A stretch of DNA of 53,023 bases. Source: a virus. The DNA is taken from IMG/VR virus record IMGVR_UViG_3300012988_000007, positions 1 to 53,023 of that record. The stretch is one strand, 5' to 3'. The translations under genes and the position numbers were made by a program. The first letter of the stretch is position 1; each line of letters opens with the position of its first letter. The notes beneath the pieces were generated by a model. It worked only from the letters and a program-made list of their open reading frames with translations. It made no database searches and was not told the origin of the DNA. Shown one piece after another: positions 22,372-32,170 of the stretch.

Positions 22372-22553
22372 GCCAAAACACAGAAGTACCCGAATTAAAA
22401 CGACTCGCAACCTTTAACGGAAAAGGATGGAAAGAATACAAGATTTTCGTGTACAAAAACGAAAGCACAGTTTTGAGAACGTTTGTAAAGTTTGTAGCGA
22501 TAAATATTGCTGATTTTACGAATATAGAACTAGGAACCCCATGGAAACAATAA
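22368..22553 (+). CDS. Hypothetical protein (61 aa)
   Basis: Start set at ATG 22368 (MSQNTEVPELKR), which overlaps the previous stop by four bases. Mixed protein with Lys-rich strands. Not recognised. Confidence 0.6.
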   Translation: MSQNTEVPELKRLATFNGKGWKEYKIFVYKNESTVLRTFVKFVAINIADFTNIELGTPWKQ

Positions 22554-22705
22554 ACGGAGCACCTAGTTTGTTAATATTCTTCATTGTGGCTATGATGTAC
22601 ATGGTGTTGGGTATTTGTTTGGTGTGGATTTGTATTATGATTCATAAAATATTAGTAAAATTATATTCTTGTGTTATAAAATACGGGATTAGAATTAAAA
22701 AATAA
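22541..22705 (+). CDS. Small membrane protein (54 aa)
   Basis: METINGAPSLLIFFIVAMMY leads into a long hydrophobic segment and a basic C-terminus. It overlaps the previous gene by 13 bases. One or two spans. Confidence 0.55.
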   Translation: METINGAPSLLIFFIVAMMYMVLGICLVWICIMIHKILVKLYSCVIKYGIRIKK

Positions 22706-22720
22706 AGAAATAGTACAATT

Positions 22721-22894
22721 ATGAGCATGGTAGATTATTTCTCATTTAATACATATGCTTTTTTTAATTGCGTCACAAAGGAATATTGCGTATTAGTTGG
22801 TCAACAAGGCAAGAAACTAAGAATGTCACGCAGAATGAAGAAAAGATTAAAACGTGGTATGCGAAAAGGATTTATATTTAAAATAAACAAATAG
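22721..22894 (+). CDS. Small basic protein (57 aa)
   Basis: Begins MSMVDYFSFNTYAFFN; the second half is strongly basic (RRMKKRLKRGMRKG). Probably nucleic-acid associated. It ends three bases before the DUF5681-like gene. Confidence 0.55.
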   Translation: MSMVDYFSFNTYAFFNCVTKEYCVLVGQQGKKLRMSRRMKKRLKRGMRKGFIFKINK

Positions 22895-22897
22895 TCT

Positions 22898-23455
22898 ATG
22901 CCAAAAGAAGACACTCAATTCAAGAAAGGACAAAGCGGAAATATAAATGGCAGGCCAAAAGGTGCTGTTTCTATCAAGACTATATTGAAGCGCTTTCTTT
23001 CTGAGGAGATTAACACAACCAACCCAATCACAAAACAAACAGAGTCTTTGTCTGTAGCAGACATAATTGTTCTTAAGCAGATAGGCGCAGCCATGGGGGG
23101 AGACCTAGCAGCAGCTAAGTGGATAGAAGGTATTGTAAAGGACGAGTTTGCAGACCGCAACGATAGTATACCAGAGGCACAAGTAGTAAGTAGCGATAGC
23201 GACGAGGACACAGAACAAGAGATAAGACTAATACAGCAACCAATAGACCTATTCTCTAGATGGTACGAAGAGGCTAAGAGCAAGAAGGGAGCACAACTAA
23301 AACAGCACGTATCTATGATATTGCAGATATATCAAGACAACATCAACAAGCAATGCACAACAACACAGGCAGAAGAGATAAGACAGTCTTTAATACCTAA
23401 ATATCAAAAGTGCATCGAGTCTATCACAGCAATAAGCGATAAGCAACAACAATGA
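22898..23455 (+). CDS. DUF5681-type protein, packaging region (185 aa)
   Basis: The N-terminus FKKGQSGNINGRPKGAVS matches DUF5681, a family nearly always encoded beside phage terminase genes. The middle is a helical segment (LAAAKWIEGIVKDEF) and a C-terminal coiled region follows. Proteins of this family probably assist DNA packaging or terminase regulation. It opens the packaging and head-tail block. Confidence 0.7.
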   Translation: MPKEDTQFKKGQSGNINGRPKGAVSIKTILKRFLSEEINTTNPITKQTESLSVADIIVLKQIGAAMGGDLAAAKWIEGIVKDEFADRNDSIPEAQVVSSDSDEDTEQEIRLIQQPIDLFSRWYEEAKSKKGAQLKQHVSMILQIYQDNINKQCTTTQAEEIRQSLIPKYQKCIESITAISDKQQQ

Positions 23456-23593
23456 GGCGAGACCATCATATAAAAACCCAAGGTACTTCCAGAGATACTG
23501 AGGCTTACGCAAAGTATGCCACTCTCCGAAAAAAAACACGAACACTTGTATTTCATTTTTTGCATAGTTTGAAAAAAAACATTATACTTAGGA

Positions 23594-24217
23594 ATGGCAA
23601 GATACAAACAGGCTGAGTTTGCTAGGTTATGTGGCATCCAAGACACGAGTATACCCGCTTATATCAAGCGAAACAAGATCGTTGTAGACGGTGGGTATAT
23701 TGACGACGAGAACCTTATTAATTATTCTTTCATGAAATCTTGTTTTGACAAGAAGTCATTAGAAAAACACAAACAACCAGATAATGCTACAGGAACGATA
23801 CAGGAGCAAAACGGAATTAGCGTAAAAAAAACACAAAATGATAATTCTCTGGATTTATACGATTTAGAGAAAAAGAAAAAACAATTAGGCCTTTTAAAAA
23901 TAGAAGAAGAAACCGAGCTTCTAAGAAAAAGGAATATGAAGATAGATGGGGAATCAGTGCCCACTGATATTGTACGAACTATTTTTTCTGACTATGGTAA
24001 AAACATAGTAAAATCATTCCAAGCGGCTGCGGAGAACTGGCTAACAAGGCTATCAAAGACAAAAGGACTATCTAATACAGAGCTTGCCAATTTTAGGCAA
24101 GAGCTAACTTTGAGCATTAATGACGCTGTAGACAGAGCGCAAGAAGAAAGCAAAAGAGGAATCAATTCAATTGTCGGAGATTACACTAAAAAAAGGGGAG
24201 TAGGCGAACATGATTAG
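23594..24217 (+). CDS. Putative terminase small subunit (207 aa)
   Basis: Residues 1-40 look like a winged or plain helix-turn-helix (QAEFARLCGIQDTSIPAYIK), then a central Lys/Glu coiled region (KKKQLGLLKIEEETELLRKR) and a C-terminal domain. This DNA-binding plus helical oligomerisation layout, and an end eight bases inside the large subunit, are typical for lambda Nu1-like small subunits. They recognise packaging sites and recruit the large subunit. Sequence similarity to a known family is not proved. Confidence 0.6.
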   Translation: MARYKQAEFARLCGIQDTSIPAYIKRNKIVVDGGYIDDENLINYSFMKSCFDKKSLEKHKQPDNATGTIQEQNGISVKKTQNDNSLDLYDLEKKKKQLGLLKIEEETELLRKRNMKIDGESVPTDIVRTIFSDYGKNIVKSFQAAAENWLTRLSKTKGLSNTELANFRQELTLSINDAVDRAQEESKRGINSIVGDYTKKRGVGEHD

Positions 24218-26231
24218 CGAAGAAGTATTAATTAGCTTGATAGAGTCTGGCAAGTATCACATATCCGACATACTACCGTCTGTTTGGGCTGAACAAAATA
24301 TAATGATGCCTCCGCCAATCCAAGGGCCATTAAGATATTCTACAACACCGTACACCCGTGAAGTTATAGATAGGTTTGCAAAGAATGATCCCGTTACAGA
24401 AATTGCGCTGATGGGTTCTGCTCAATTCGGGAAAACAGCATCTATAATAATTCCATTGATCATGTACCTTATCCAAAACAATCCTGGCAACATTGTCATG
24501 ACTGTAGGGAAAGAGGAGCTGATTGAAGAGGCTATGAATAAAATTGATTATTTCATAGACTCTTGTGGTCTTAGGTACCTAATCAGAAATCCGTCAAAAA
24601 GAGCAAAATCCAACAAAACTGGGGACACAAACACGCTTAAACAGTTCCCATCAGGATATTTGAAGGTTTGTTCAGCTTCAAATCCTAAAACATGGCAGCA
24701 ATCAGATTACCAGTTTGGCCTTATAGATGACTATGAAAGGGCTATAGGCAATAGCAAGGGCGCTGGAAATCTTAGAGATTTGATTGAAAAAAGATTCACG
24801 GCGTACGCTAAGACAAAAAAAATACTTTACGTTTCATCGCCCGAGCTTTTAGAGAAATCAAATATCTATGAGGTATATATGTTGGGGGATCAAAGGAAAT
24901 TCTTAGTACCATGCCCTCATTGTGCTGTATTTATAGAACTTATTTGGGAAATAGAGGGAGAAAATGGGCTACCAGCGGGCATAACTTGGGAATTAGATGA
25001 AAATAATAGACTTATAGCCGAGTCAGTAGGTTATACTTGCCAGTGTTGCGGGGGATTCTTTACGGATCAAAACAAGCACGAAATAGTAAATGCAGGGTAC
25101 TGGAACCCTACAGCTATACCTTTTAAGCCAGAATTTACCAGTTATTACATGAATTCTCTTTATTCGCCCGCGGGGATGGATGACTGGTTACATTATGTAA
25201 GGAAATATTTAGAATGCAATCCGCCAGGAGGGCAAAGGATAGAATCTAAATATCAAACGTTCCTAAATCTTAACTTGGGGCTCCCATACAAAAAAGGAGG
25301 CGAGTCTATAAAAGCAGAATCACTTAAGAAAAACATAAGAAACTATCAAATAGGAGTTGTTCCAGAGGAGTTGTCTATTTCGGATGGTAATGGAAAGATA
25401 GTAATGCTTACATGTGCATGCGATTTGAATGGTAGATTTGAAGGCGTAAATAAGGCGGAAGAGCATGACGCTAGATTAGACTACGAAATAGTTGCACATT
25501 CAGAAAATGGCAGCACGTACAGCATTAGCCACGGTAGTATTGGTACATTTATTCCTCGTGAAAGCTTTATAAAAGACAAAAAGCCCCGTGAAAAATGGAC
25601 TTACGAACACGATCGGCCAATGTCTGTATGGAAAGAACTAGATAAGATTTTAGGAGCCGTTTATAGATCAGAATCAGGGAAAGGCTTTAAAATATTGGCT
25701 ACAGGAATAGACACTGGGTACCTTGATAAGCAAGTTTGGGAGTATATCGACAAGACAAATTTTGTTGTGAGGGGGTTAAAAGGGGAAAAAGAAGACCAAT
25801 ATGTTAGATTAGGTGTAGATTTGGCTCAATTCAAGATCGGAAAGCGAAAACACTCATATTTATTGCAAGTTGGCGTAATAAAAGACGAATTAGCCAAAAA
25901 TATAAACCTAAAATGGAATCCTAAGAGCGGGGAGTCGCAACCATCAGGATTCATGAATTATCCACATCCAGACGGGATATTATATGGAAATGAGAACTTT
26001 TTCAACCATTATGAGGCTGAACACAGAGTTTTAGAGTCTGTGGATGGTGAAGAAAAGGCATTTATATGGAAGAAAAAGAACGATTTTGCACAAAATCACT
26101 TGTTTGACTGTCGTGTGTACAACAATGTAATAAGGGATATCTTTGTTTTTGAGATTGGTAGAGAATACAAGCTAAAACAATTCCTTTGGGTTGATTATGT
26201 GGATATGATTAATAAGAGATTGGGCAAATAG
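24210..26231 (+). CDS. Terminase large subunit, GpA family (673 aa)
   Basis: Walker A-like GSAQFGKTAS lies at 69-78 and a Walker B-like LIDDYE at 171-176. The central insert carries CPHC (235-238) and CQCC (277-280), the zinc-knuckle insert seen in lambda gpA relatives. The C-terminal half contains the nuclease region. It drives ATP-dependent DNA translocation and cleaves concatemers. Length is close to lambda gpA. The following hairpin and T run lie directly after the stop. Confidence 0.92.
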   Translation: MISEEVLISLIESGKYHISDILPSVWAEQNIMMPPPIQGPLRYSTTPYTREVIDRFAKNDPVTEIALMGSAQFGKTASIIIPLIMYLIQNNPGNIVMTVGKEELIEEAMNKIDYFIDSCGLRYLIRNPSKRAKSNKTGDTNTLKQFPSGYLKVCSASNPKTWQQSDYQFGLIDDYERAIGNSKGAGNLRDLIEKRFTAYAKTKKILYVSSPELLEKSNIYEVYMLGDQRKFLVPCPHCAVFIELIWEIEGENGLPAGITWELDENNRLIAESVGYTCQCCGGFFTDQNKHEIVNAGYWNPTAIPFKPEFTSYYMNSLYSPAGMDDWLHYVRKYLECNPPGGQRIESKYQTFLNLNLGLPYKKGGESIKAESLKKNIRNYQIGVVPEELSISDGNGKIVMLTCACDLNGRFEGVNKAEEHDARLDYEIVAHSENGSTYSISHGSIGTFIPRESFIKDKKPREKWTYEHDRPMSVWKELDKILGAVYRSESGKGFKILATGIDTGYLDKQVWEYIDKTNFVVRGLKGEKEDQYVRLGVDLAQFKIGKRKHSYLLQVGVIKDELAKNINLKWNPKSGESQPSGFMNYPHPDGILYGNENFFNHYEAEHRVLESVDGEEKAFIWKKKNDFAQNHLFDCRVYNNVIRDIFVFEIGREYKLKQFLWVDYVDMINKRLGK

Positions 26232-26258
26232 TCACCTTCACGGTTACTATTTTTTTTA
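26230..26258 (+). terminator. Intrinsic terminator after terminase
   Basis: TAGTCACC/GGTTACTA forms 7 of 8 pairs (one internal mismatch) and is followed by eight T. It separates packaging from tail transcription. Confidence 0.8.
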
Positions 26259-26302
26259 AATGCTTTTTAATTTAGGATTTTTGGTCAAATTAAAAAATCA
26301 TT

Positions 26303-27817
26303 ATGCCTTCAAATTCAATTCCTTCAAATTGGATAAGCCGAATAGTTGGCTACACAAACACAAGGGGCAACTTTCAGACAGTTTCACCCAATTTGCCGCA
26401 GTCTATCGCACTTTTCGGAGAAGCAAATGACGCAAACCAAACAGGATTAGACCTGACACCCACAGAGGTGACGACATCGCAACAAGTAGGGCAAAAGTAT
26501 GGATACGGCTCCCCTTTGCATATTATGGCTAGAATATTACTACCTAGCTCAAACAATGGCGTTTCTGGTATTCCCGTAACGATTTATCCGCAATTAAAGG
26601 CGGTAAGTTCCGCCGCTAAAGAGTATTCTATTACCCCCACAGGCACAGCAACAGCAAACGGAACCCACTATATCAAAATTGCAGGAAGAAATGGGCTTGA
26701 TGGTCAGTTTTACGCAGTAAATATAGAGATTGGGGATACTGTTACGACCTTGTGTAGTAAAATATCAGACTCTATAAATGCAGTACTTGGATGTCCTTTT
26801 ACAGCATTTAGTGAAGGTGATGACGCCTTTTTAACCGCTAAATGGTCTGGATTAACCTCAAACGATCTTACAGTATCGGTTGATACGCAAGGCAAAGCGC
26901 TAGGATTTACTTATGTTGTAGCTAGCGAGCAAAATGGTGCTGGCACACCTTCAATTGCATCTTCTTTGACATTTGATAACATTTGGCATACAATAGTTGT
27001 TAATCCTTACGCTGGTTCTACTACGGTAATGGACGCACTAGAGGCTTATAATGGACTTCCAAATGATACAAACCCAACAGGCAGATTCAGAGGCGACATA
27101 TTCAAGCCGTTTATCGCAATTACTGGGTCTGTAGATGACGATCCGAGTACTATTACATCAGCAAGGTTAGATAATTGTACAATAGCAATAGCCCCTGCGC
27201 CTAATAGTTTAGGACTTCCAATGGAGGCAAGCGCAAATATGACAGTATTGTTTGCTAACTTGTCGCAAAATACGCCAGACTTGGATGTTGGAGGGTTAAC
27301 ATATCCAGACATGCCAACTCCTACAAGCGCTGGCACAATGCAAACAGCAGCAAACAGAAACACATTGGTTCAGATGGGCACTTCTACTGCTGATGTGATC
27401 AACGGTAAATATAGGGTTCAAGACTTTGTTACCACATACGCACCAATAGGCGAAAATCCGCCACAGTACAGGTATTGCAGAAACTTGATGTTAGATTTTA
27501 ACGTAAGATTCTCATATATGCTACTTGAAGAACTGTATGTGATAGGCGCCGTGATTGCAAACGATGACGATGTTGTGTTGTCATCTAAGGTAATCAAACC
27601 TAAAACATGGAAAGGCAAAGTTTCAGACTTGGCCGATCAACTGGTACAGCGGGGTTTGTTAGTTGATTCAAAGTTCATGAAAGACGGTATTGTTGTGAAC
27701 ATAAGCACGGTTAATCCTGATAGATTAGAAACATTCTTCCCTTATAAGAGGTCAGGAGTTGCGAGGATTGCAAGTACTACGGCTCAGGCAGGTTTTAATT
27801 TCGGCACTTTAAGTTAA
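26303..27817 (+). CDS. Tail sheath protein, Mu gpL-like (504 aa)
   Basis: The start (NSIPSNWISRIVGYTNTRGN) and the middle segment GYGSPLHIMARILLPS match Mu-type contractile sheath proteins. The C-terminus (FFPYKRSGVARIASTTAQ) matches the sheath core domain that packs on the tube. Sheath contraction drives the tube into the host. It directly precedes the tube gene, as in Mu. Confidence 0.85.
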   Translation: MPSNSIPSNWISRIVGYTNTRGNFQTVSPNLPQSIALFGEANDANQTGLDLTPTEVTTSQQVGQKYGYGSPLHIMARILLPSSNNGVSGIPVTIYPQLKAVSSAAKEYSITPTGTATANGTHYIKIAGRNGLDGQFYAVNIEIGDTVTTLCSKISDSINAVLGCPFTAFSEGDDAFLTAKWSGLTSNDLTVSVDTQGKALGFTYVVASEQNGAGTPSIASSLTFDNIWHTIVVNPYAGSTTVMDALEAYNGLPNDTNPTGRFRGDIFKPFIAITGSVDDDPSTITSARLDNCTIAIAPAPNSLGLPMEASANMTVLFANLSQNTPDLDVGGLTYPDMPTPTSAGTMQTAANRNTLVQMGTSTADVINGKYRVQDFVTTYAPIGENPPQYRYCRNLMLDFNVRFSYMLLEELYVIGAVIANDDDVVLSSKVIKPKTWKGKVSDLADQLVQRGLLVDSKFMKDGIVVNISTVNPDRLETFFPYKRSGVARIASTTAQAGFNFGTLS

Positions 27818-27821
27818 AAAT

Positions 27822-28229
27822 ATGGCAACAGGAGGAGATTTATTAGACGTTAACTGGACACACCCAACATTGGGACAAGGGACGTTTTATTTTAAGGCTG
27901 GCGAAGATTCCATGCTAAAAATGGGGGGCTTTGTATCGGCTGATGAAGATAACAATATTGACGGATCAGGAACTAGGATTGACAAATTATCCCGTACAGT
28001 TCCTTATATTAAAGGGACTTGTGTTAATGATATGTCAACAGGTACTTTAGAGCAAATTATGGCATTGGCCTCTAGTCCAACGTCTGCGACATACGTGTTT
28101 ACATGGATTAATGGTCATGTATACAAGATTGTTGGAGGCAAGCCAGTAGGAGACATCGAAGGAAATGTAAATGCTTCTACATTCGACCTTAAAATCGCTG
28201 GTTCAAACGTAGCCCAAAAATTAACATAA
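27822..28229 (+). CDS. Tail tube protein, Mu gpM-like (135 aa)
   Basis: Small beta-rich protein in the standard place after the sheath, with the size of a tail tube subunit. LSRTVPYIKGTCVNDMSTG and the C-terminal VNASTFDLKIAGS fit the strand order. It stacks in hexameric rings inside the sheath. The next gene starts on its stop codon. Confidence 0.8.
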   Translation: MATGGDLLDVNWTHPTLGQGTFYFKAGEDSMLKMGGFVSADEDNNIDGSGTRIDKLSRTVPYIKGTCVNDMSTGTLEQIMALASSPTSATYVFTWINGHVYKIVGGKPVGDIEGNVNASTFDLKIAGSNVAQKLT

Positions 28230-28642
28230 TGGCAAAAGAAACAAAAAAAGCGTTACCCGAAGAAATCGCAGTACAAGAGATTAATTCTTGGCTTGACTAC
28301 AAAAAGATTGACGATTTTCAACGTGAGCAGTCAGAAGAACACATTAAGTCTATGGTTTCATATATGAAGTCGGGTAATTTGGTTCTTAACTCTGATTTTA
28401 GTTTTACCCATATTCTTAAGTTCCCAATTGGTCAAGATTCACAAACTACCGAGTTTGTTTACAAAGCCAGAATCACAGAAAGGGAGATAAGCGGGAAAAT
28501 GCACGGAATAAAGGCGGATGATGGTGATGGTCGTTTAGCCGCTCACATTGCAGCACTTAGCGGTCAGGTCCTTGGCATGGTCAAAGCTATGGATAAAGAG
28601 GACTTTAAAATCGCAAGATCAATTGCCCTTTTTTTTGTATAA
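28229..28642 (+). CDS. Tail assembly chaperone, zero-frame product (137 aa)
   Basis: Acidic helical protein between tube and tape measure, as in all long-tailed phages. It ends in a run of T at 28629-28636. The slippery heptamer T-TTT-TTT allows a -1 shift into a 54-codon extension. Tail chaperones wrap the tape measure protein before tube assembly. Confidence 0.8.
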   Translation: MAKETKKALPEEIAVQEINSWLDYKKIDDFQREQSEEHIKSMVSYMKSGNLVLNSDFSFTHILKFPIGQDSQTTEFVYKARITEREISGKMHGIKADDGDGRLAAHIAALSGQVLGMVKAMDKEDFKIARSIALFFV

Positions 28643-28800
28643 TAGATCAAGAAAATTTGAGCAACGCCATTAAGACCGTTGTAAGAGAACACCACTGGGA
28701 ACCAAATACAATCGGTTCCCTTTTTATTGACAGACAAGACCATTTAGGGCTACTGTATTGGGCTGATGACGTAAGAGAAACTTATAAAAAGAAAGAATGA
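28229..28800 (+). CDS. Tail assembly chaperone, -1 frameshift product (about 190 aa)
   Basis: After slipping at T-TTT-TTT (28630-28636) the ribosome would read an open -1 frame to TGA at 28798-28800. The added part includes HHWEPNTIGSLFIDRQDHLG and WADDV, typical of the frameshifted partner of Mu/P2-type chaperones. It has no separate start codon of its own. The tape measure ATG at 28797 overlaps its end by four bases. Confidence 0.8.
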
Positions 28801-30506
28801 AAGCATTTACTTTACCAACAATATTCACGGCAGTAAATAAATTCACATCTGTAGTATCTACAATGTCGAATAGTCTTTCCAAGTTCTCAGCAAAAGCACA
28901 GGCGGTTCAAAAAAAGGTAAATACTGCATTCACAAGCCTAGGAGGCAATTATTTAGTACCAGCAGTAGTAGCAGGGTTGGGGGCTGTTGGGTATGCTATC
29001 AAAAAGGTTATAAACGAAGCTTCCAAAATTGAGAATGCAGAGTCGTTCTATACCCCATTGATGGGAAGTACAGCAAGGGCCACCGAATTAGTCCGAAGGC
29101 TTACAGAAGAAGCCGCGACAACTCCATTTGTTTTTGAGGATATTAGTAAAACGGCAGGATCACTATTACCAGTTATGAACGGTGATATTGATTCGGTTAT
29201 AAAGTCGTTTAGATTTTTAGGTGATACGGCAGGTGGAAACGTTGATAAACTAAACAGGGTTACATTAGGCTATACAAAGGCCTTACTTAAGGGTAAAGTA
29301 ACATTAGAATCTTTGAATATTATTGCAGAGGCGGGGGTTCCTATTTTTGCTCAAATGGCAAAATCTATGAATTTGGGTGAAGGTGTAAAAGGTACTGCAA
29401 AACTATTCAAGTTGATAACAAAAGGAAAGGTATCAACCGAAGCTTTAACAAAAACATTTGAGATGATGACTTCTGAGGGAGGTATATTCTTTCAAGGAAT
29501 GGTTATTTCTTCAAAGACATTTACGGGCGTAATGTCAACACTGGAAGATAATATATCGATGACAGCCGCATCAATTGGCAAAGAGTTACTGCCTTACGCC
29601 AAAGATTTTGCATTGCAGGCTATAAAGGTAACCGATAATATAAGGGCGTGGGTATCTCAAAACAAAGAGCTAATTGCAAGCAAATTTAAGGAGTTCATGA
29701 AAGGAGCCGTTTCATTTGCTCAGAAACTATGGGTAGCAGCTAAGTTTATTTGGGAGAACTGGGAAAAGATAGTTTTCTGGTTCAAGATATATATAGGGTT
29801 ATTGGTAGTATTAAAGGCTGTATCTATAGGTATTACCATTGCTACTACAGCAACATTACTATTAGAAGGCGCTACTACGGCATTGACTGCTGCCCAATGG
29901 CTTCTTAATGCTGCCATGATGGCGAATCCAATCGGATTGATGATAGCAGGGATAGTATTGTTAATTGCTGTGGTTGTTCTGATTGTCAAATACTATGAGC
30001 AATGGGGAGCAGCTGCTAATTTAGTTTTGGCAATCTTTCTCCCTGGGCTAGCATTAGTTATAGGTCTAGTAATGTCTTTTAGAAAAAATTGGGAGCGAAT
30101 CACCACGGCCTTTAGACAAGGGGGGATATTGGAGGGCATAAAAGCAATAGGTAGTACTCTGTTAGACATTGTATTGCAACCACTAGAGCAGATACTATCT
30201 ATAATTGCTGATATTACTGGTTTTGATTGGGCTGCCAACGCCTCTAAATCTATCAACAAGTTTAGGGCTGATATGGGCGTGACTATGGTCGGAGAAGATA
30301 GGACTATCCAAGACAAGAGAGAGAATTACGTTTCTTTGATCAACCCTCATGAAGAGCGCGAAAAACAACTAGAGAGGCAAAGCGTATTCTTTGGTAAGTC
30401 TATGTTGCAAATGGACATTAATACACCACAAGGGACAACGGCCTCTGTTAAAGAAAAAACGGGTATACCAATTAAATTAGGTTCTACACATGAGTTTGGT
30501 AAGTAA
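28797..30506 (+). CDS. Tape measure protein (569 aa)
   Basis: Long helical N-terminus (KKVINEASKIENAESFYTP), a predicted transmembrane-like centre (about residues 345-410 with hydrophobic stretches) and the standard place after the chaperone. TARATELVRRLTEEAATTPF resembles tape measure N-terminal segments. The length sets tail length; at about 1.5 A per residue it suggests a tail near 85 nm. The centre may become a pore during injection. Confidence 0.85.
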   Translation: MKAFTLPTIFTAVNKFTSVVSTMSNSLSKFSAKAQAVQKKVNTAFTSLGGNYLVPAVVAGLGAVGYAIKKVINEASKIENAESFYTPLMGSTARATELVRRLTEEAATTPFVFEDISKTAGSLLPVMNGDIDSVIKSFRFLGDTAGGNVDKLNRVTLGYTKALLKGKVTLESLNIIAEAGVPIFAQMAKSMNLGEGVKGTAKLFKLITKGKVSTEALTKTFEMMTSEGGIFFQGMVISSKTFTGVMSTLEDNISMTAASIGKELLPYAKDFALQAIKVTDNIRAWVSQNKELIASKFKEFMKGAVSFAQKLWVAAKFIWENWEKIVFWFKIYIGLLVVLKAVSIGITIATTATLLLEGATTALTAAQWLLNAAMMANPIGLMIAGIVLLIAVVVLIVKYYEQWGAAANLVLAIFLPGLALVIGLVMSFRKNWERITTAFRQGGILEGIKAIGSTLLDIVLQPLEQILSIIADITGFDWAANASKSINKFRADMGVTMVGEDRTIQDKRENYVSLINPHEEREKQLERQSVFFGKSMLQMDINTPQGTTASVKEKTGIPIKLGSTHEFGK

Positions 30507-30993
30507 CTTTGATATTGGATTAGTAGATACGGGAGATGGGGGCGATTTCTTAATAGAAAGCAATGACCTATCAGTTATAGACTTTATTGAGAACCAAACA
30601 TATTTAGCTTTGTTTGGTGGCAATATTGAGGCTTCTACCGAAAACAAACGAATCACGGGAACCATATCTAAGGATTATTGGGGTAACAATCTGTTGATGT
30701 TTGCAAACAAGCCTATTCAATATAATAGCGCAACAGAGGAAGCATTAATAACTACTCCGCTAACATCAGCAGGACGAACAAAAATAATCACAGCGATAAA
30801 ACAAGATTTACAATTTTTGGTAGAATTGGGAATTGTGGTTAATATTGATGCAAAGATAGTAGCAACCGACAGGATAGAGATTCTTATTGAAACGATCTAC
30901 CAAGAAAGAAAGAATATTAAAATACTGACATACACTAAAAGGTTGTCGGATGGGGATTTCTCATACGAAGACTTTAACGACGATTTTTATTAA
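30490..30993 (+). CDS. Baseplate wedge, gp25/GPW-like (Mu gp46 type) (167 aa)
   Basis: The order of strands and the LTSAGRTKIITAIKQDLQFL segment resemble the GPW/gp25 wedge domain. Its place between tape measure and a J-like gene matches Mu. It forms part of the inner baseplate. The last residues are acidic. It overlaps the tape measure gene by 17 bases. Confidence 0.7.
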   Translation: MSLVSNFDIGLVDTGDGGDFLIESNDLSVIDFIENQTYLALFGGNIEASTENKRITGTISKDYWGNNLLMFANKPIQYNSATEEALITTPLTSAGRTKIITAIKQDLQFLVELGIVVNIDAKIVATDRIEILIETIYQERKNIKILTYTKRLSDGDFSYEDFNDDFY

Positions 30994-30994
30994 T

Positions 30995-32170
30995 ATGATA
31001 ACGATTCCAATACTTAAACAGCTTTGCGATGACACTGTAGCAGAAATAGAGGCTCAATACGGCAATACTATTTCAACGATAGGAAAGAGTGCTCTTAGGG
31101 CCGTAGCTTATACATTAGGGGCAAAAATGAAGCTATTGTATTTAGCTTTGGGAGAAGTACAGAAAAACATGCTGCCAGATATAGCAGATAGCGAGTCTGT
31201 TGGTGGAACGTTGGAGAGATGGGGAGCCGTAAAACTAGGCCGTCAACCATACGGATCGACACAAGGGCAATACTTAGTAACCGTTACTGGGTCTATTGGG
31301 GCGGTAGTACCAGGACAAACAACATTCTTAAGCAATGATTCCTCGAAGAATCCGCAAAAAATGTTTATCTTGGATTTGCCTCATACCATGGTTACCACGT
31401 CCGATACGATTACCCTAAGGGCTTTGGAGGGAGGGATAGAATCCTCTTTAAATAATCTCGATACACTTACAAGTACTTCCCCTATTGCACTAGTTGACAG
31501 TACTGCAACGGTAGTATCTGAATCAATACAGCCCCTTAGTGCAGAGGATATAGAATCGTATCGGCTTGATGTAATTAGGTCTTTTCGGTTACAACCGCAA
31601 GGCGGATCTGCAGTAGATTATATATTGTGGTCGCAAGACGTACAAGGCGTTAAGACGGTATACCCGTACGCAGCAAGTGGCTTCGACAATAGAGTAGATT
31701 TGTACATAGAATCGGATATTGCTGATTCAACAGATGGTAAGGGAACGCCAAGCACCCCAATGATTGACGCAGTGGAGACGGTTGTAAACTTTAATCCAGA
31801 TACTTCACTACCTTTAAATAAGAGGGGCAGAAGGCCATTGCAAGTAATTGTAAATTATCATCCAATAACTGTTTTGGAAATTGACATTACAATAGGTGGA
31901 TATATAGGTGCTACCACAGAAATACAAGCATTGATAACCTCGGCATTAACTGACTATGTGGGTTCGGTTAGACCATTTGTAGACAGTGCGGATGTGATCG
32001 CAAACAAAAATGATATTATTGATGCAAACAATCTAAGTGCTGTAATTTTATCGGCCACTCCTGGCGCTTCGTTTGCGACCCCTACATTTACAGTTAACTC
32101 GGTATCAGAAACATCGTATCAGTTCTTATTGGGCAATATCCCATATTTAAATAGTGTTACATTTGTATGA
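30995..32170 (+). CDS. Baseplate J-like protein, Mu gp47 type (391 aa)
   Basis: I start at ATG 30995 (MITIPILKQLCDDTVAEI), one base after the previous stop; an upstream in-frame ATG would lie inside the previous gene. The middle and late regions (SAEDIESYRLDVIRSF, then GGSAVDYILWSQDVQGV) fit the J/Mu gp47 baseplate family. It builds the baseplate rim that carries fibres. Confidence 0.85.
   Translation: MITIPILKQLCDDTVAEIEAQYGNTISTIGKSALRAVAYTLGAKMKLLYLALGEVQKNMLPDIADSESVGGTLERWGAVKLGRQPYGSTQGQYLVTVTGSIGAVVPGQTTFLSNDSSKNPQKMFILDLPHTMVTTSDTITLRALEGGIESSLNNLDTLTSTSPIALVDSTATVVSESIQPLSAEDIESYRLDVIRSFRLQPQGGSAVDYILWSQDVQGVKTVYPYAASGFDNRVDLYIESDIADSTDGKGTPSTPMIDAVETVVNFNPDTSLPLNKRGRRPLQVIVNYHPITVLEIDITIGGYIGATTEIQALITSALTDYVGSVRPFVDSADVIANKNDIIDANNLSAVILSATPGASFATPTFTVNSVSETSYQFLLGNIPYLNSVTFV

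Noticed and set aside
23452-23616. Rightward small frame between the DUF5681-like and small terminase genes
   Set aside because: It would start on the previous stop but run into the next gene in another frame, with low-complexity text. Not enough support; the 138 bp gap is better regarded as a leader.
27046-27363. Leftward frame inside the sheath gene
   Set aside because: Antisense to well-supported sheath coding; no promoter or start context.
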